From Flavobacteriales bacterium (GTDB lineage Bacteria; Bacteroidota; Bacteroidia; Flavobacteriales; Flavobacteriaceae): 64,000 nucleotides of DNA. Every line of letters begins with the position of its first letter. Positions within the stretch are counted from its first letter, which is position 1. The stretch covers positions 186,001 through 250,000 of the forward strand of contig JACJYY010000002.1 of NCBI GenBank assembly GCA_020635875.1, read 5' to 3'. Below, one piece after another: positions 7,509-16,739 of the stretch. Below the pieces are notes generated by a model. It was not told the origin of the DNA. It worked only from the letters and a program-made list of their open reading frames with translations, and did not search any database. The translations under genes were made by a program, and so were the position numbers.

Positions 7509-8618
7509 ATGTCGATCTATATTCATAATAGAAAAAATTGGACAAATTTTACTTGGAACGACAAGAAAGTTTTGTTGAAACTCAGTGAAACGAGAAACTT
7601 ACAGGGAAAGCTATTAGGCCGAATGGAATCACTTGGATTCGATTTGCAAAATGAAGCAATGCTGAATACCCTAACGCTTGAAATTGTTAAATCATCTGAA
7701 ATTGAAGGAGAAATTCTTGAAAAAGAACAAGTCCGCTCATCAATAGCTCGTAGACTTGGGATTGATATTGCGGGAGCAATTGAATCAGAAAGACACATTG
7801 ACGGCATTGTTGAGATGATGCTTGACGTTTCTCAACGATATGATTCACCGCTTACCAAGGAGCGATTATTTGGCTGGCATTCAGCATTATTTCCTACCGG
7901 TTGGAGTAATTTGTATAAAATAGTTGTGGGGGACTGGAGAAAAGACATCAAAGGCTCAATGCAAGTTGTTTCTGGGCCACTAGGTAGAGAAAAGGTACAT
8001 TTTGAAGCTCCTACTGCAGAACGAATAGATTCTGAAATGGAGCAACTTCTTGATTGGATTGAGAATGAGATAGAAGTTGACCCTGTTCTTAAAGCGGCAA
8101 TATCTCACCTATGGTTTGTTACTATTCACCCATTTGAAGACGGAAATGGACGGATAACGAGAGCTATTACTGAAATGATTTTAGCTCGTTCAGATAAAAG
8201 TGCAAAGCGATTTTACAGCATGTCCTCTCAAATTAGGATAGAACGAAAACAATATTATGAAGTTCTTGAAAGAACACAGAAAGGGACTTCAGATATAACA
8301 GAATGGATTTTATGGTTTTTAGAATGTCTACAAGGAGCAATTAACTCTACTTATGAAGTACTCCAGAAAGTTCTTGAAAAAGCGGAATTCTGGAAAATTC
8401 ATTCGACAACTATTTTAAATGAAAGGCAACAAAAAATGATTAATATATTGTTAGATGGTTTTACTGGAAAACTATCAACCACAAAGTGGGGGAAAATCTG
8501 CAAATGCTCTCAAGATACTGCACTTAGAGATATACAGGACTTAATTAAAAAAGAGATTTTGCAAAAAGAAGCTAGTGGAGGAAGAAGTACAAATTATGAA
8601 TTAAAATCGTTCATTTAA
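7509..8618 (+). CDS. Fic family protein, class II (N-terminal inhibitory motif), with winged-helix C-terminus
   Basis: A 369-aa protein. The N-terminal region carries S62-S-E-I-E66-G67, which fits the [ST]xxxE[GN] motif of the self-inhibitory helix in class II Fic proteins. The Fic core contains the catalytic HPFEDGNGRITR (207-218), fully consensus for AMP transfer from ATP to a target hydroxyl. The last ~60 residues look like a winged helix that could bind DNA. The frame is open 55 codons further up, but those codons cover the repeat-rich promoter, so ATG 7509 is preferred. Its 3' end overlaps the converging transporter gene by 4 bases. Confidence 0.88.
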   Translation: MSIYIHNRKNWTNFTWNDKKVLLKLSETRNLQGKLLGRMESLGFDLQNEAMLNTLTLEIVKSSEIEGEILEKEQVRSSIARRLGIDIAGAIESERHIDGIVEMMLDVSQRYDSPLTKERLFGWHSALFPTGWSNLYKIVVGDWRKDIKGSMQVVSGPLGREKVHFEAPTAERIDSEMEQLLDWIENEIEVDPVLKAAISHLWFVTIHPFEDGNGRITRAITEMILARSDKSAKRFYSMSSQIRIERKQYYEVLERTQKGTSDITEWILWFLECLQGAINSTYEVLQKVLEKAEFWKIHSTTILNERQQKMINILLDGFTGKLSTTKWGKICKCSQDTALRDIQDLIKKEILQKEASGGRSTNYELKSFI

Positions 8619-10771
8619 CCTCCCGTCTGAACCTTCCACAAACCACTATAATGCCCGTCATTGTTGATAAGATCTTGATGTGTGCCCTGCTCTACTACTT
8701 TTCCTTTATCAATAACATAGAGTTGATCGGCATTTTTTACAGTACTTAAACGATGAGCTATTATGAGTATGGTTTTACCTTGATTTTTAAGTCTAAAAAT
8801 CGTGTCTTGGACAAACTTTTCTGAGATGGTATCCAGTGATGATGTAGCTTCATCAAAAATAATAATTTCAGGATTTTTATATAAAGCTCTAGCAATAGCT
8901 ATACGTTGTTTTTGCCCACCTGATAACAACGCCCCATTTTCTCCCAATTGCGACTCAAAACCATTTGGTAGCTTTTCGATAAACTCAAGTATCCCCAACT
9001 CCTTGCACAGTTCAACTATCCGTTTAATATCAGGCTCATACTCTCCTACCGCAATATTTTCAATCACATTACCTGAAAACAAATTGATTTGCTGAGGTAC
9101 AGCCGCAACCAAATCTCTAACACTGGAATTACTCAAATACTTTATATCATAATCTCCTAATGAAATTTTACCTGAATTAATAGGATATAAATTTTGCAAT
9201 AGATTAACCAACGTACTTTTACCAGAACCGCTTTCGCCTACTATTCCTGAAACGTGTCCTTTCTTAAATTGAATTGAAAAATCCTCAAAAATATCGGCAC
9301 GAGTCCCGTAAGAGAAATTCACATTCTTAAATTGAATATCCCCTATCATAGCGGAGGTTAACTGTATTTTTTCCGCTACTTCTTCTCTTTCTAAATCCAT
9401 TATTTCAAATAAACGATCGGCAGCAATTAAGGCACTCTGCATGGATTTATTAGTTGTTATCAAAGAAGCCATAGGGCCAGTAAAGTAACCTATCAAAGCA
9501 TAAAAAGACATTAATTCCCCTGCAGTAATTTCATTATCTATTACATAATAAGAACCGACCCACATTAGAACAATAGTAAATACCCGAGACAAAAATTCCG
9601 TTGAAACCCCTCCGAATATGTCATTAATTGTGGTAGAATATACTGTATAGAGCATTTTCACAAAACGATTTTCAGTTTTGCTATTTGAAAACTCCTCGAT
9701 ATCATATTGCTTAATAGTTTTTACTGAATTTAAAGACTCCACCAATTGACTTTCCAAATCGGCTGCATCCTCCATCAATTGACGTTCGAACTTTTTATTG
9801 AGCTTATTCATTACTAAATACACCAATAAATAAAATGGTATAATTAACAATATAATTACAGCTAGTTTCCAATAGTAGGTAAACATTAACGCAAACGAGA
9901 ATACGACTATAAAAATGTTGACAATTACATTAATGGCTACATCATTTATAAATGCCCTAATCTTGATGGCATCACTAATTCTTGATGTGATTTCACCAAT
10001 TTGCATGGTATCAAAAAATCGCTGTGGCAATTTCAATAGGTGCTTGTAATATCCCAAGATTAATTTGGAATCCATTAATTGACCTGTCCTAAGTATTAAT
10101 ATACTCTTGTATGAACCAATAAATATCTGCACTAAGAGAATAACAATCATTCCTATACTTAGGGTGTTGAGCAATTTTGTATTCCCTCCTACTAAAACAT
10201 AATCGGTTATTTTTTCAATGTAAATTGAAGAAGACAACCCTAATAGCGTATAAAGTACAGCTCCAACCAAAGCTTGAAATAGTACTGATTTATGCGGTGT
10301 CAATAATTGAAAAAATCTTGATGCAATGGACGTTTTATGATTTTCTTCCTTAAAGTCATCTCTTGGTTCAAGTAAAACAAGTACACCAGTCCAGATATCA
10401 ATAAACTCAGATTTGGTATATTTTTTAAGTACACCCTCCCCAGGATCCATGACCTCTATTGTATCTTTTTTTACTTTATAGATAACCACAAAATGATGTA
10501 ACTCATTTTCTTTTTTCCCGACTATCACATGAGCAATAGCAGGTAGAGGAATATGTTCCAGAGAGCTTTCATCTCCCTTAACTCCTTTGGCTGTAAACCC
10601 TAATTTCTCGGCAGCCTTTATCATACCCAGTACATTTGTACCTCTTTTATCAGTGGCTGCATACTGCCGTATACGAGCAATGGGCATTCCTAATTTATAA
10701 TGTGCAGATACAGAAGCTAAACAGGCAGCTCCGCAGTCTTTAATATCATGTTGTTTTATCTTGATATTCAT
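8615..10771 (-). CDS. Peptidase-containing ABC transporter (C39 peptidase + ABC exporter), bacteriocin/RiPP type
   Basis: A 718-aa PCAT that cleaves double-glycine leaders and exports the core peptide. The C39 domain (1-135) keeps the catalytic triad C13 (DCGAAC), H93 (HHFVV) and D109 (MDP), with the oxyanion Q7. Six membrane segments follow (about 155-430). The ATPase domain has Walker A GESGSGKST, signature LSGGQKQR, Walker B IIIFDEA and the H-loop IAHRL. It appears intact. It is the last gene of the cassette and follows the truncated hlyD by 5 bases. Expected partners are a GG-leader precursor, an HlyD adaptor and a TolC channel. All three are present upstream but broken. Confidence 0.93.
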   Translation of the reverse strand: MNIKIKQHDIKDCGAACLASVSAHYKLGMPIARIRQYAATDKRGTNVLGMIKAAEKLGFTAKGVKGDESSLEHIPLPAIAHVIVGKKENELHHFVVIYKVKKDTIEVMDPGEGVLKKYTKSEFIDIWTGVLVLLEPRDDFKEENHKTSIASRFFQLLTPHKSVLFQALVGAVLYTLLGLSSSIYIEKITDYVLVGGNTKLLNTLSIGMIVILLVQIFIGSYKSILILRTGQLMDSKLILGYYKHLLKLPQRFFDTMQIGEITSRISDAIKIRAFINDVAINVIVNIFIVVFSFALMFTYYWKLAVIILLIIPFYLLVYLVMNKLNKKFERQLMEDAADLESQLVESLNSVKTIKQYDIEEFSNSKTENRFVKMLYTVYSTTINDIFGGVSTEFLSRVFTIVLMWVGSYYVIDNEITAGELMSFYALIGYFTGPMASLITTNKSMQSALIAADRLFEIMDLEREEVAEKIQLTSAMIGDIQFKNVNFSYGTRADIFEDFSIQFKKGHVSGIVGESGSGKSTLVNLLQNLYPINSGKISLGDYDIKYLSNSSVRDLVAAVPQQINLFSGNVIENIAVGEYEPDIKRIVELCKELGILEFIEKLPNGFESQLGENGALLSGGQKQRIAIARALYKNPEIIIFDEATSSLDTISEKFVQDTIFRLKNQGKTILIIAHRLSTVKNADQLYVIDKGKVVEQGTHQDLINNDGHYSGLWKVQTGG

Positions 10772-10776
10772 AACAA

Positions 10777-11160
10777 CTAAGAATTAGCAGATATTGACAT
10801 TGTTTTTGGATTGAACCAATCATCTACTTTATCAAATAGCAAATCCCATAAGCTCCTTTCAACTACCATAAATCGAGCAGTCAACGTCATTCCCTTTTTA
10901 ATTTTTGCCTGATAGCCATTTTTTAAGCTAAAGTCTGATTTTAGCAGTTTGCATTTTACTCTAAAAAAAGCCTGTTGCTCATTAAGTGTAAGATTTCGAT
11001 CTATGTCTACAACAACAGCCTTACCTAGCCCCCATTGATTGTAATTAAATGCATCTACTTGTAAATTAACTTGTTGATTTATAGCAATAAAACCAATATC
11101 TGATGGGCTAACCATACACTCTACTATCAAGTTATCATCTGGAGAAATAGTTGCTATTTG
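10777..11160 (-). pseudogene. HlyD-type secretion adaptor, 3' fragment cut by IS30
   Basis: About 128 codons of HlyD C-terminal homology remain. They start abruptly at QIATISPDDN (11131-11160) and continue through LIVECMVSPSDIGFI, the end of the barrel-sandwich region, and the beta-barrel domain GMTLTARFMV. Upstream of 11160 the frame meets a stop a few bases before the IS inverted repeat. A full adaptor is about 400 aa with an N-terminal membrane anchor and coiled coil, so roughly two thirds are missing. The TTG at 11128-11130 could start translation but would yield a non-functional piece. Confidence 0.85.
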
Positions 11161-11164
11161 TTAT

Positions 11165-12281
11165 TAGTTTCAATTAGTAAATGCAATTTTTAACGGGGCT
11201 TATACTTTATTTTTTCGGACAAAAGAAGAGAGAGATATCTCTTCTCTTTGTTCCGAATAGGTAAACACTATTATATTAGTCTCCGTCCTAAAAGTTGTAA
11301 TATGAAGCATTTAACTAAGGAGCAAAGATACGTTTTATCGGTAATGCTCAACAATGGATTTAATAAGACCACCATAGCAAAAGAACTTAACGTTCACTTA
11401 AGTACGGTAGGTAGGGAACTTAAAAGGAACAGTTTAAAACGAGGCAATTACAATCCAGAAAAAGCCAATGAAATGGCTTCAGAGCGAAAGGAACGCTTTA
11501 CTAGTGTTAGACGTTTTACAAAAGCTATTGAGAAAAAAGTACGTTATTATATAGAATACGAACAATGGTCTCCAGAAGAAATAGTAGGCTATTGTAAAAG
11601 TCAAAAAATTGAAATGGTGTCTATTGAGCGTATTTATCAATATGTTAGATTAGACAAGGAAAATGGTGGCACACTATACAAGCATTTACGTCATCAATTA
11701 AAGCACAGAAAACGTCCGGTTGGCGGTGCAACAAAAGTTAAAATCAAGAACCGAGTTGGTGTAGAAAACAGGTCAGAAAAAGCAAACAAACGTGACGAAT
11801 TTGGACATTGGGAAGCTGATTTAATAGCTGGGAAAAACCACAAAGGTTTTATACTTACATTAACAGAAAGGGTGTCAAAAGAGCTCCTAATAGCCTATTT
11901 ACCTAATGGAAAAAACGCAGAGGGTGTCAGCAAAGCAATGACAGACACATTATTACCGTATAAAAAATGGGTTAAATCCATTACTATGGACAATGGCCTT
12001 GAATTTGCCCAACACCAAGTAGTTGCTGAAAAGTTAAATGCAAAAACTTTTTTTACCAATCCTTATTGCTCCTGGGAAAAAGGACAAATAGAATATATGA
12101 ACAAACTATTACGGCAATATTACCCAAAAAACAAACCCATTACAGAACATAACACAAATAATATCAACAAAATACAAATGAAACTAAATAATAGACCAAG
12201 GAAAAACCTAGGGTTTAAAAAACCTTATGAAGTATTTTTTAATTTTATAAATCAAAAAATTGCATTTGCTAGTTGAATCTA
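11165..12281 (+). mobile_element. IS30-family insertion sequence, about 1.12 kb
   Basis: Terminal inverted repeats of 27 bp match at 24 positions: left 11165-11191 (starts TAGTTTCAATTAG), right 12255-12281 (reverse complement starts TAGATTCAACTAG). Both share AAATGCAATTTTT. One intact transposase lies between them. Left flank ttgttat and right flank ccttgag show no target duplication. The flanks are halves of two different genes (hlyD and tolC), so the insertion is associated with a deletion. Confidence 0.85.
11302..12276 (+). CDS. IS30-family transposase
   Basis: A 324-aa transposase. The N-terminal helix-turn-helix (about 5-45) includes TIAKELNVHLSTVGREL. The DDE integrase core has D173 (HWEADLIAG), D230 (TMDNGLEF) and E264 (WEKGQIEYMN), the usual IS30 triad. 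ATG 11302 is chosen over an in-frame ATG 18 codons earlier because MKHLTKEQRY is the usual IS30 beginning. The gene looks intact and potentially active. It runs opposite to the interrupted cassette and ends inside the right inverted repeat. Confidence 0.93.
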   Translation: MKHLTKEQRYVLSVMLNNGFNKTTIAKELNVHLSTVGRELKRNSLKRGNYNPEKANEMASERKERFTSVRRFTKAIEKKVRYYIEYEQWSPEEIVGYCKSQKIEMVSIERIYQYVRLDKENGGTLYKHLRHQLKHRKRPVGGATKVKIKNRVGVENRSEKANKRDEFGHWEADLIAGKNHKGFILTLTERVSKELLIAYLPNGKNAEGVSKAMTDTLLPYKKWVKSITMDNGLEFAQHQVVAEKLNAKTFFTNPYCSWEKGQIEYMNKLLRQYYPKNKPITEHNTNNINKIQMKLNNRPRKNLGFKKPYEVFFNFINQKIAFAS

Positions 12282-12898
12282 CCTTGAGATTGTTGATCTT
12301 GTATTAATTGTGATTGCAGTTCATTTAGCTTACTTTGAGAAACACTTCCTAACTCATACAATTTATTATGTTGACGAATTTGCTCTTCTGTATTCTTTAC
12401 CACTTTTGTAGAAATTTGCAATCTTTCTTGAGCAATTAAAATGGTATAGTACTTTGATATTATTTTTAACTCCAATTGTTGCTTTTGGTCTTCAATTTCG
12501 AGATGTGCAATTGATAGATTAATTCGTTCCTTATCAATTAAATGCTTTTTTGATCTGGTATTCCATAAGTCTAAACTTGCATCAAAAGAGGTTTGATTCA
12601 TCAAACTTTCTACTGTCCTATACTCTCCTACAAAATTACCTGAGAATACCTGCTGAAACCCTCTTGCTCCTGAACTATTAGAGTTTATACTTGCTATTGG
12701 ATTTCGTGTGTTTTTCTGAAATTGCAATTGTTTCTCAGCTACTTGTTTATTCAATTCGTACGCAGATAACTGCAAATCATTCTTAAAGGCATAGTTTATA
12801 CAATCATCCAAAGTCCATTTTTGGGCTTGAATTGTTGTATTAAATACTATTAGCAAAAAGACCAATAGTTTATATGTCAAAAATTTATGATTTAGCAT
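12282..12898 (-). pseudogene. TolC-type outer-membrane efflux protein, 5' half cut by IS30
   Basis: About 205 native residues: a signal peptide ending VFNTTIQAQ, then W-T-L-D-D-C-I-N-Y-A and long helices typical of the first half of TolC proteins. The open frame runs four codons into the IS end and stops at 12269. A complete protein would be about 420-450 aa, so the second structural repeat is missing and no trimeric channel should form. The start codon shares one base with the stop of the upstream DUF6734-like gene, which points to one operon. Confidence 0.85.
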
Positions 12899-14847
12899 TA
12901 CTCTTTAGGCAACATCAATATCATTGAACCGTCCCATATAGTAGCAAAGTAGTCCTTGGTGTATGACTCCTCTTCTTTTAATTCTGTGTTAAAAATAGTA
13001 ATATGCGTATCCGAGACCTTTGTAATAACTACATATAAGCTTAAATACCCCCTCAATTTAACGATTGCAATAGCTGGTAACGGAATCTGCGATAAGCTAT
13101 CTATATCTCCCTTTACTCCTTTTGTCTCAAAATTTAATTTCTCTAAAACCTTAATCACATCATGGAGCGACACATTCTTTTTGGCTTTATCAAATTTTGA
13201 AATTAGCTTTTCTTTATATCCCGTTATATTGTAATGGTTTAGCACCCATTCATAACAGGATTTTATTTGTGTTTTTAGGTTATTTTGATGTTCTACGTAA
13301 ATGGGTGATGGCTCTTGTGGGATAAAGTCTTTTTTTGATTTGGAGAAGTAGATTAAACCTAAAGAATACCAAATCTTAAGTACTTCTAAAAAAAAGTCAA
13401 TTGGCTCATCATCTCTTACTTCTTTCAATAAGGTTTTTAACTTATAAGGTTTTGATTTTATTTTTTCAATCAGAACTAATGTAGATTGGTTTACAACTAG
13501 TTTATTTTCCGAAAGTGAACCTAAACTCAGAAAAAAGACAACGTAATTTAAATAAGGATTTATGGATTTAACTAGTGAATCAATTTCGCTTATCGTTATC
13601 TTATCGATCTCATATGAACATGAAACAATTAAATTATATGGTGAAATAAATAGAAATTGTTCTAACAAATCACTTTTAACTAAGGATTCAAAATGTTCTT
13701 TATACAAAGGGAAAGATCTACAATGGGTTTTACGTTTTTCAAAATTTGTTTGCTGAAACACCTTTCTGCTCCTCTCATAGGAATACACCTCAGTAATTAT
13801 TTCATTATCAAATCCTTTAGACACCTCGCTTTCAAAATCGACACCTAAAGCGAGGCAAAGAGACTTGGTATTTTCATATTCGTTTTCAGTTTTTTCAAAT
13901 TTTCCTAATGCCAGACTGTTAATAGATGAATAAAAAACATGATGGTTTTGTCCATTTATATGGGTTACAGAAGACTGTTTTATTGAAGAAACAACAGTAT
14001 TCCAGCATTCTGGATATTCAACTTTTAAAACAAAACTGATAAAATCATTAACATATTGAGATTTTTTAAAAAAACCTAAAGTATGTAGATATTGGCTCTC
14101 AAAAGGAATTTTCTCTATTTCAACAAAAGACCGGAAATCTTCAGCTTTACAAACTATTTGATTTGTAAAAAAACTAACATCTTCTTTCCTTTTTTCACTC
14201 AATACGTATAGCCAATATTGTTCAACAATAGTATTAATATTTCTATCCTCGGTGCTTAGTGTGTCTAAGCAATTTTTATTTCCTTCGTAAAATTGAAAAG
14301 CTAAATCAGTATATTCTTTAATAAAACTAAGATCGCTTCCTCCTAAAATACCCGCATTATAGGCTTTTGGGTGATCTTGGCTAAATGTTAACCAATCAGG
14401 TTTATAATCAGCGTACCGATTAATAACCTGTAAACTCTTGTGATAAATGTCTAAATCATCCTCAATGTTTTGAGCAATTAAAGGTGACTTCAATAATTGT
14501 TCATCAAAAGCCTCCCATATAAATACATCTCCATCCACATGAAGAAATGGCTCTTTTTGAATACTGTACGTATGAATTTTTGAATACGCCCACATTTTAG
14601 GATGTAGGTTGTTCATAAAATCATTTTCGAGAGACAGATGTACCTTAGTATAAGGCAACTTCAATGTATCAATCAGGATTTCTTTTCCAGCTTGATTGGT
14701 ATGTAGCTCAACATCAGGATAAAATTTACGTAATTGTAAGCATGAAAACGCCCATGCCATCCAATGAATTTCGGGACATAAAAAGCCTCCTGAATTGAGA
14801 AGAGGATCCTCTCTATATGGAGCCCAAAAGGTCTGCACTATTTTCAA
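12898..14847 (-). CDS. DUF6734-like glycosyltransferase-type protein fused to a degenerate C39-peptidase-like domain
   Basis: A 649-aa protein. Residues 1-~290 look like DUF6734: MKIVQTFWAP, a PEIHWMAWAFSCLQLRKFY block, then FLHVDGDVFIW with a DxD-type motif, as in nucleotide-sugar transferases. A middle region of no recognised family follows. Residues ~521-649 resemble the C39 domain of the PCAT in the same cassette: KGVKGD-x-x-SL-x-x-IPLPAIA is shared almost word for word, and SCYEWVLNHYN aligns with AACLASVSAHY. All three catalytic positions are changed: Cys to Gln, His to Tyr/Leu (LYVV) and Asp to Asn. It may bind the leader peptide and modify the core (inference). No signal peptide; probably cytoplasmic. 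Confidence 0.7.
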   Translation of the reverse strand: MKIVQTFWAPYREDPLLNSGGFLCPEIHWMAWAFSCLQLRKFYPDVELHTNQAGKEILIDTLKLPYTKVHLSLENDFMNNLHPKMWAYSKIHTYSIQKEPFLHVDGDVFIWEAFDEQLLKSPLIAQNIEDDLDIYHKSLQVINRYADYKPDWLTFSQDHPKAYNAGILGGSDLSFIKEYTDLAFQFYEGNKNCLDTLSTEDRNINTIVEQYWLYVLSEKRKEDVSFFTNQIVCKAEDFRSFVEIEKIPFESQYLHTLGFFKKSQYVNDFISFVLKVEYPECWNTVVSSIKQSSVTHINGQNHHVFYSSINSLALGKFEKTENEYENTKSLCLALGVDFESEVSKGFDNEIITEVYSYERSRKVFQQTNFEKRKTHCRSFPLYKEHFESLVKSDLLEQFLFISPYNLIVSCSYEIDKITISEIDSLVKSINPYLNYVVFFLSLGSLSENKLVVNQSTLVLIEKIKSKPYKLKTLLKEVRDDEPIDFFLEVLKIWYSLGLIYFSKSKKDFIPQEPSPIYVEHQNNLKTQIKSCYEWVLNHYNITGYKEKLISKFDKAKKNVSLHDVIKVLEKLNFETKGVKGDIDSLSQIPLPAIAIVKLRGYLSLYVVITKVSDTHITIFNTELKEEESYTKDYFATIWDGSMILMLPKE

Positions 14848-14850
14848 AAT

Positions 14851-15558
14851 CTAATGTGATATTAGTTTTTTATATTCTTTTGATTTATTTATAAGCAAAA
14901 ACTCAAATAAATTTAGACGTTTCCTTTTAAAAGAATCAACAACTTCCATGTCATCAATGCAATAATTCAGGAAACCATTAATGTATTCACAAGGCACTTC
15001 CAACAAATCATTAAAATACTCTTCTTCATATTTTCCCCTGATATCTTCTACGAGCAGGTTTCTTGTTTCTTTCTCCAATTCCTTGACTCGATATTTTAAA
15101 CTCCCATTTAGCGTGTTAATTATACCATTAATCCCTTTCTTAGCATTGTTTAGTTTCTTCTCTGCTGGAGAAATTTTCATGATAGATTTAGAGTAATAAT
15201 TCTCAATAAAAAAATCTTGACGATTTCCTTCAACTATTATTTCGTTTAGATTAAATACTTTTCTTTCCACGTTGGCAACTATTTTACCTGTTAGATAACT
15301 TTTTTCATTAATCACAGTTTTAAATACCCTAATAGAAACCCCCGTAATAATTAATGTATCATTTATTTCAGCCTCCATTTCAAATTCACCATCTGCATTG
15401 GAAATAGAATATAAATCCTTAGTGGCATTACATATATGCATTCCTTCTGGTATTTCAAAATTGGCTAATATCTTACCTGCAATTGTCCTATTTTGAGAAT
15501 ATAAAAAACCTGTTTTTACAAAAAAAATAAAAAACAATGTTTTGACTAGTTTATTCAC
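14851..15558 (-). CDS. Secreted protein with carboxypeptidase-regulatory-like domain
   Basis: A 235-aa protein with a signal peptide ending in GFLYSQ. A beta-sandwich follows (about 24-110: RTIAGKILANFEIPEGMHICNATK.., SNADGEFEMEAEINDTLIITGVS, LNEIIVEG), characteristic of CarboxypepD_reg-like domains in Bacteroidota. The C-terminal half is helical and unrecognised. It sits between the next secreted protein and the DUF6734-like gene with a 3-base gap, so it belongs to the operon. It could be an immunity or surface accessory protein; that is a guess from position. Confidence 0.6.
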   Translation of the reverse strand: MNKLVKTLFFIFFVKTGFLYSQNRTIAGKILANFEIPEGMHICNATKDLYSISNADGEFEMEAEINDTLIITGVSIRVFKTVINEKSYLTGKIVANVERKVFNLNEIIVEGNRQDFFIENYYSKSIMKISPAEKKLNNAKKGINGIINTLNGSLKYRVKELEKETRNLLVEDIRGKYEEEYFNDLLEVPCEYINGFLNYCIDDMEVVDSFKRKRLNLFEFLLINKSKEYKKLISH

Positions 15559-15575
15559 AAAAATTGGCTAAATAT

Positions 15576-16655
15576 TTAATTTTCGAATTGAAGCATCATA
15601 GAGTCTGGATAGGCTTGATGATATGGATTATTTATGCTTTGCCAAAAATCTGTATGATAATTGCTATTTGGTATAAAATTATAGAACTCGTCCAATGATT
15701 TTTTATTAATCTTGTTGGTAAGTTGTTTACTCAAAACAAATACTTCATGGGTTGCCTCAACTGATTGATAAGATTTTTCTTTTTTATTTTTGATATCATA
15801 AATTCTTAATTCCTTATAATAAACTAAATTATCAACACTCATATCAGTATCGGATTCGTTTTTATTATATATAGCAGTGACATTATCTACTTTTTGAATA
15901 GATTCATTACCAAAGCCATTTCTTTTAATTGGATTGGATTCTTGAATTAAACTTAAATTTAAGAGTTTTGTTCGTTCATTTTCTGTAATCACTCCTGACT
16001 CTTGACCTGTTTTGTTGACAAGTATATTCCCTGAATTAAAGTCCTTAACTATTGAATAATCATTAATTAAATTTTTATATTCTAAACAATCATTTAAATA
16101 TGGAATTCCTGCTAACAAAAAAGAGACCTGTACCTTACCCTTTGTATCTAATTGTTTGATATTATTGTTTTGAAAGGATCTCCACTGAGTAATATCAGCA
16201 TCAATATCACCATTTCTTAAAGATATATAGTAATCCGCTATCCCATCCATAAAATAGTGTGGTCTGTCATCGTTAATTTGAACACTTCTGAAATAAACTT
16301 GAACTTTTAAATATTTATAATCCAATTTTTCTACCAACACAACTTCATCTAAGGAAACTATAATAGGTTCCATAGATATACCTCCCTCAAATATTTTGGA
16401 TTTTTTAACTATTTGTGTCTTATATGAGGGGTGCAGCAATAATATTTCGAGAGATTTTGAATTCATTATACTTTTTGTAATACTTTCATGAACAACTCCT
16501 TTATCGTCTGAAAGCCCCAATAAATCTCCATCCGTAGAATATATCTCCACTCTAGAAATTCCAAACTGAAAAACAGAATCAATTACTGAAAATTTTTGGC
16601 TAAAACTATGGGAGTTGAAAAACAAAAAATTAATGACCAAAAAAATCTTCTTCAT
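15576..16655 (-). CDS. Secreted protein of unknown function in the peptide cassette
   Basis: A 359-aa protein with a signal peptide (MKKIFLVINFLFFNSHSFSQ). Its first ~110 residues show weak similarity to carboxypeptidase-regulatory-like folds (VEIYSTDGDLLGLSDDKGVV, ending SLDEVVLVEK), like its downstream neighbour. The rest is not recognised. It is the first full-length gene after the precursor, separated from it by a hairpin, and 17 bases before the next gene. The region is visibly richer in A and T than the housekeeping genes around it. Confidence 0.5.
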   Translation of the reverse strand: MKKIFLVINFLFFNSHSFSQKFSVIDSVFQFGISRVEIYSTDGDLLGLSDDKGVVHESITKSIMNSKSLEILLLHPSYKTQIVKKSKIFEGGISMEPIIVSLDEVVLVEKLDYKYLKVQVYFRSVQINDDRPHYFMDGIADYYISLRNGDIDADITQWRSFQNNNIKQLDTKGKVQVSFLLAGIPYLNDCLEYKNLINDYSIVKDFNSGNILVNKTGQESGVITENERTKLLNLSLIQESNPIKRNGFGNESIQKVDNVTAIYNKNESDTDMSVDNLVYYKELRIYDIKNKKEKSYQSVEATHEVFVLSKQLTNKINKKSLDEFYNFIPNSNYHTDFWQSINNPYHQAYPDSMMLQFEN

Positions 16656-16690
16656 ACCTCTTTTAATATTTACAACAATGAAATAAATAA

Positions 16691-16728
16691 AATAGAGGCT
16701 GACAAATAGAAAATAGCCAGCCTCTTTA
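16691..16728 (-). terminator. Hairpin after the precursor gene
   Basis: On the minus strand AGAGGCTG (16725-16718) pairs with CAGCCTCT (16701-16694) across a 16-base loop, followed by ATTTTATTTATTT. It lies 15 bases after the precursor stop and may attenuate transcription into the downstream genes, keeping the precursor more abundant. Confidence 0.55.
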
Positions 16729-16739
16729 ATATTAAATTA

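Noticed and set aside
11155..12290. Target-site duplication of the IS30
   Set aside because: Flanks ttgttat and ccttgag do not match at any 2-5-base length that would be convincing.
12956..13756. Plus-strand open frames opposite the DUF6734-like gene
   Set aside because: They are out-of-phase shadows of a long coding gene, with no promoter or recognisable motif.
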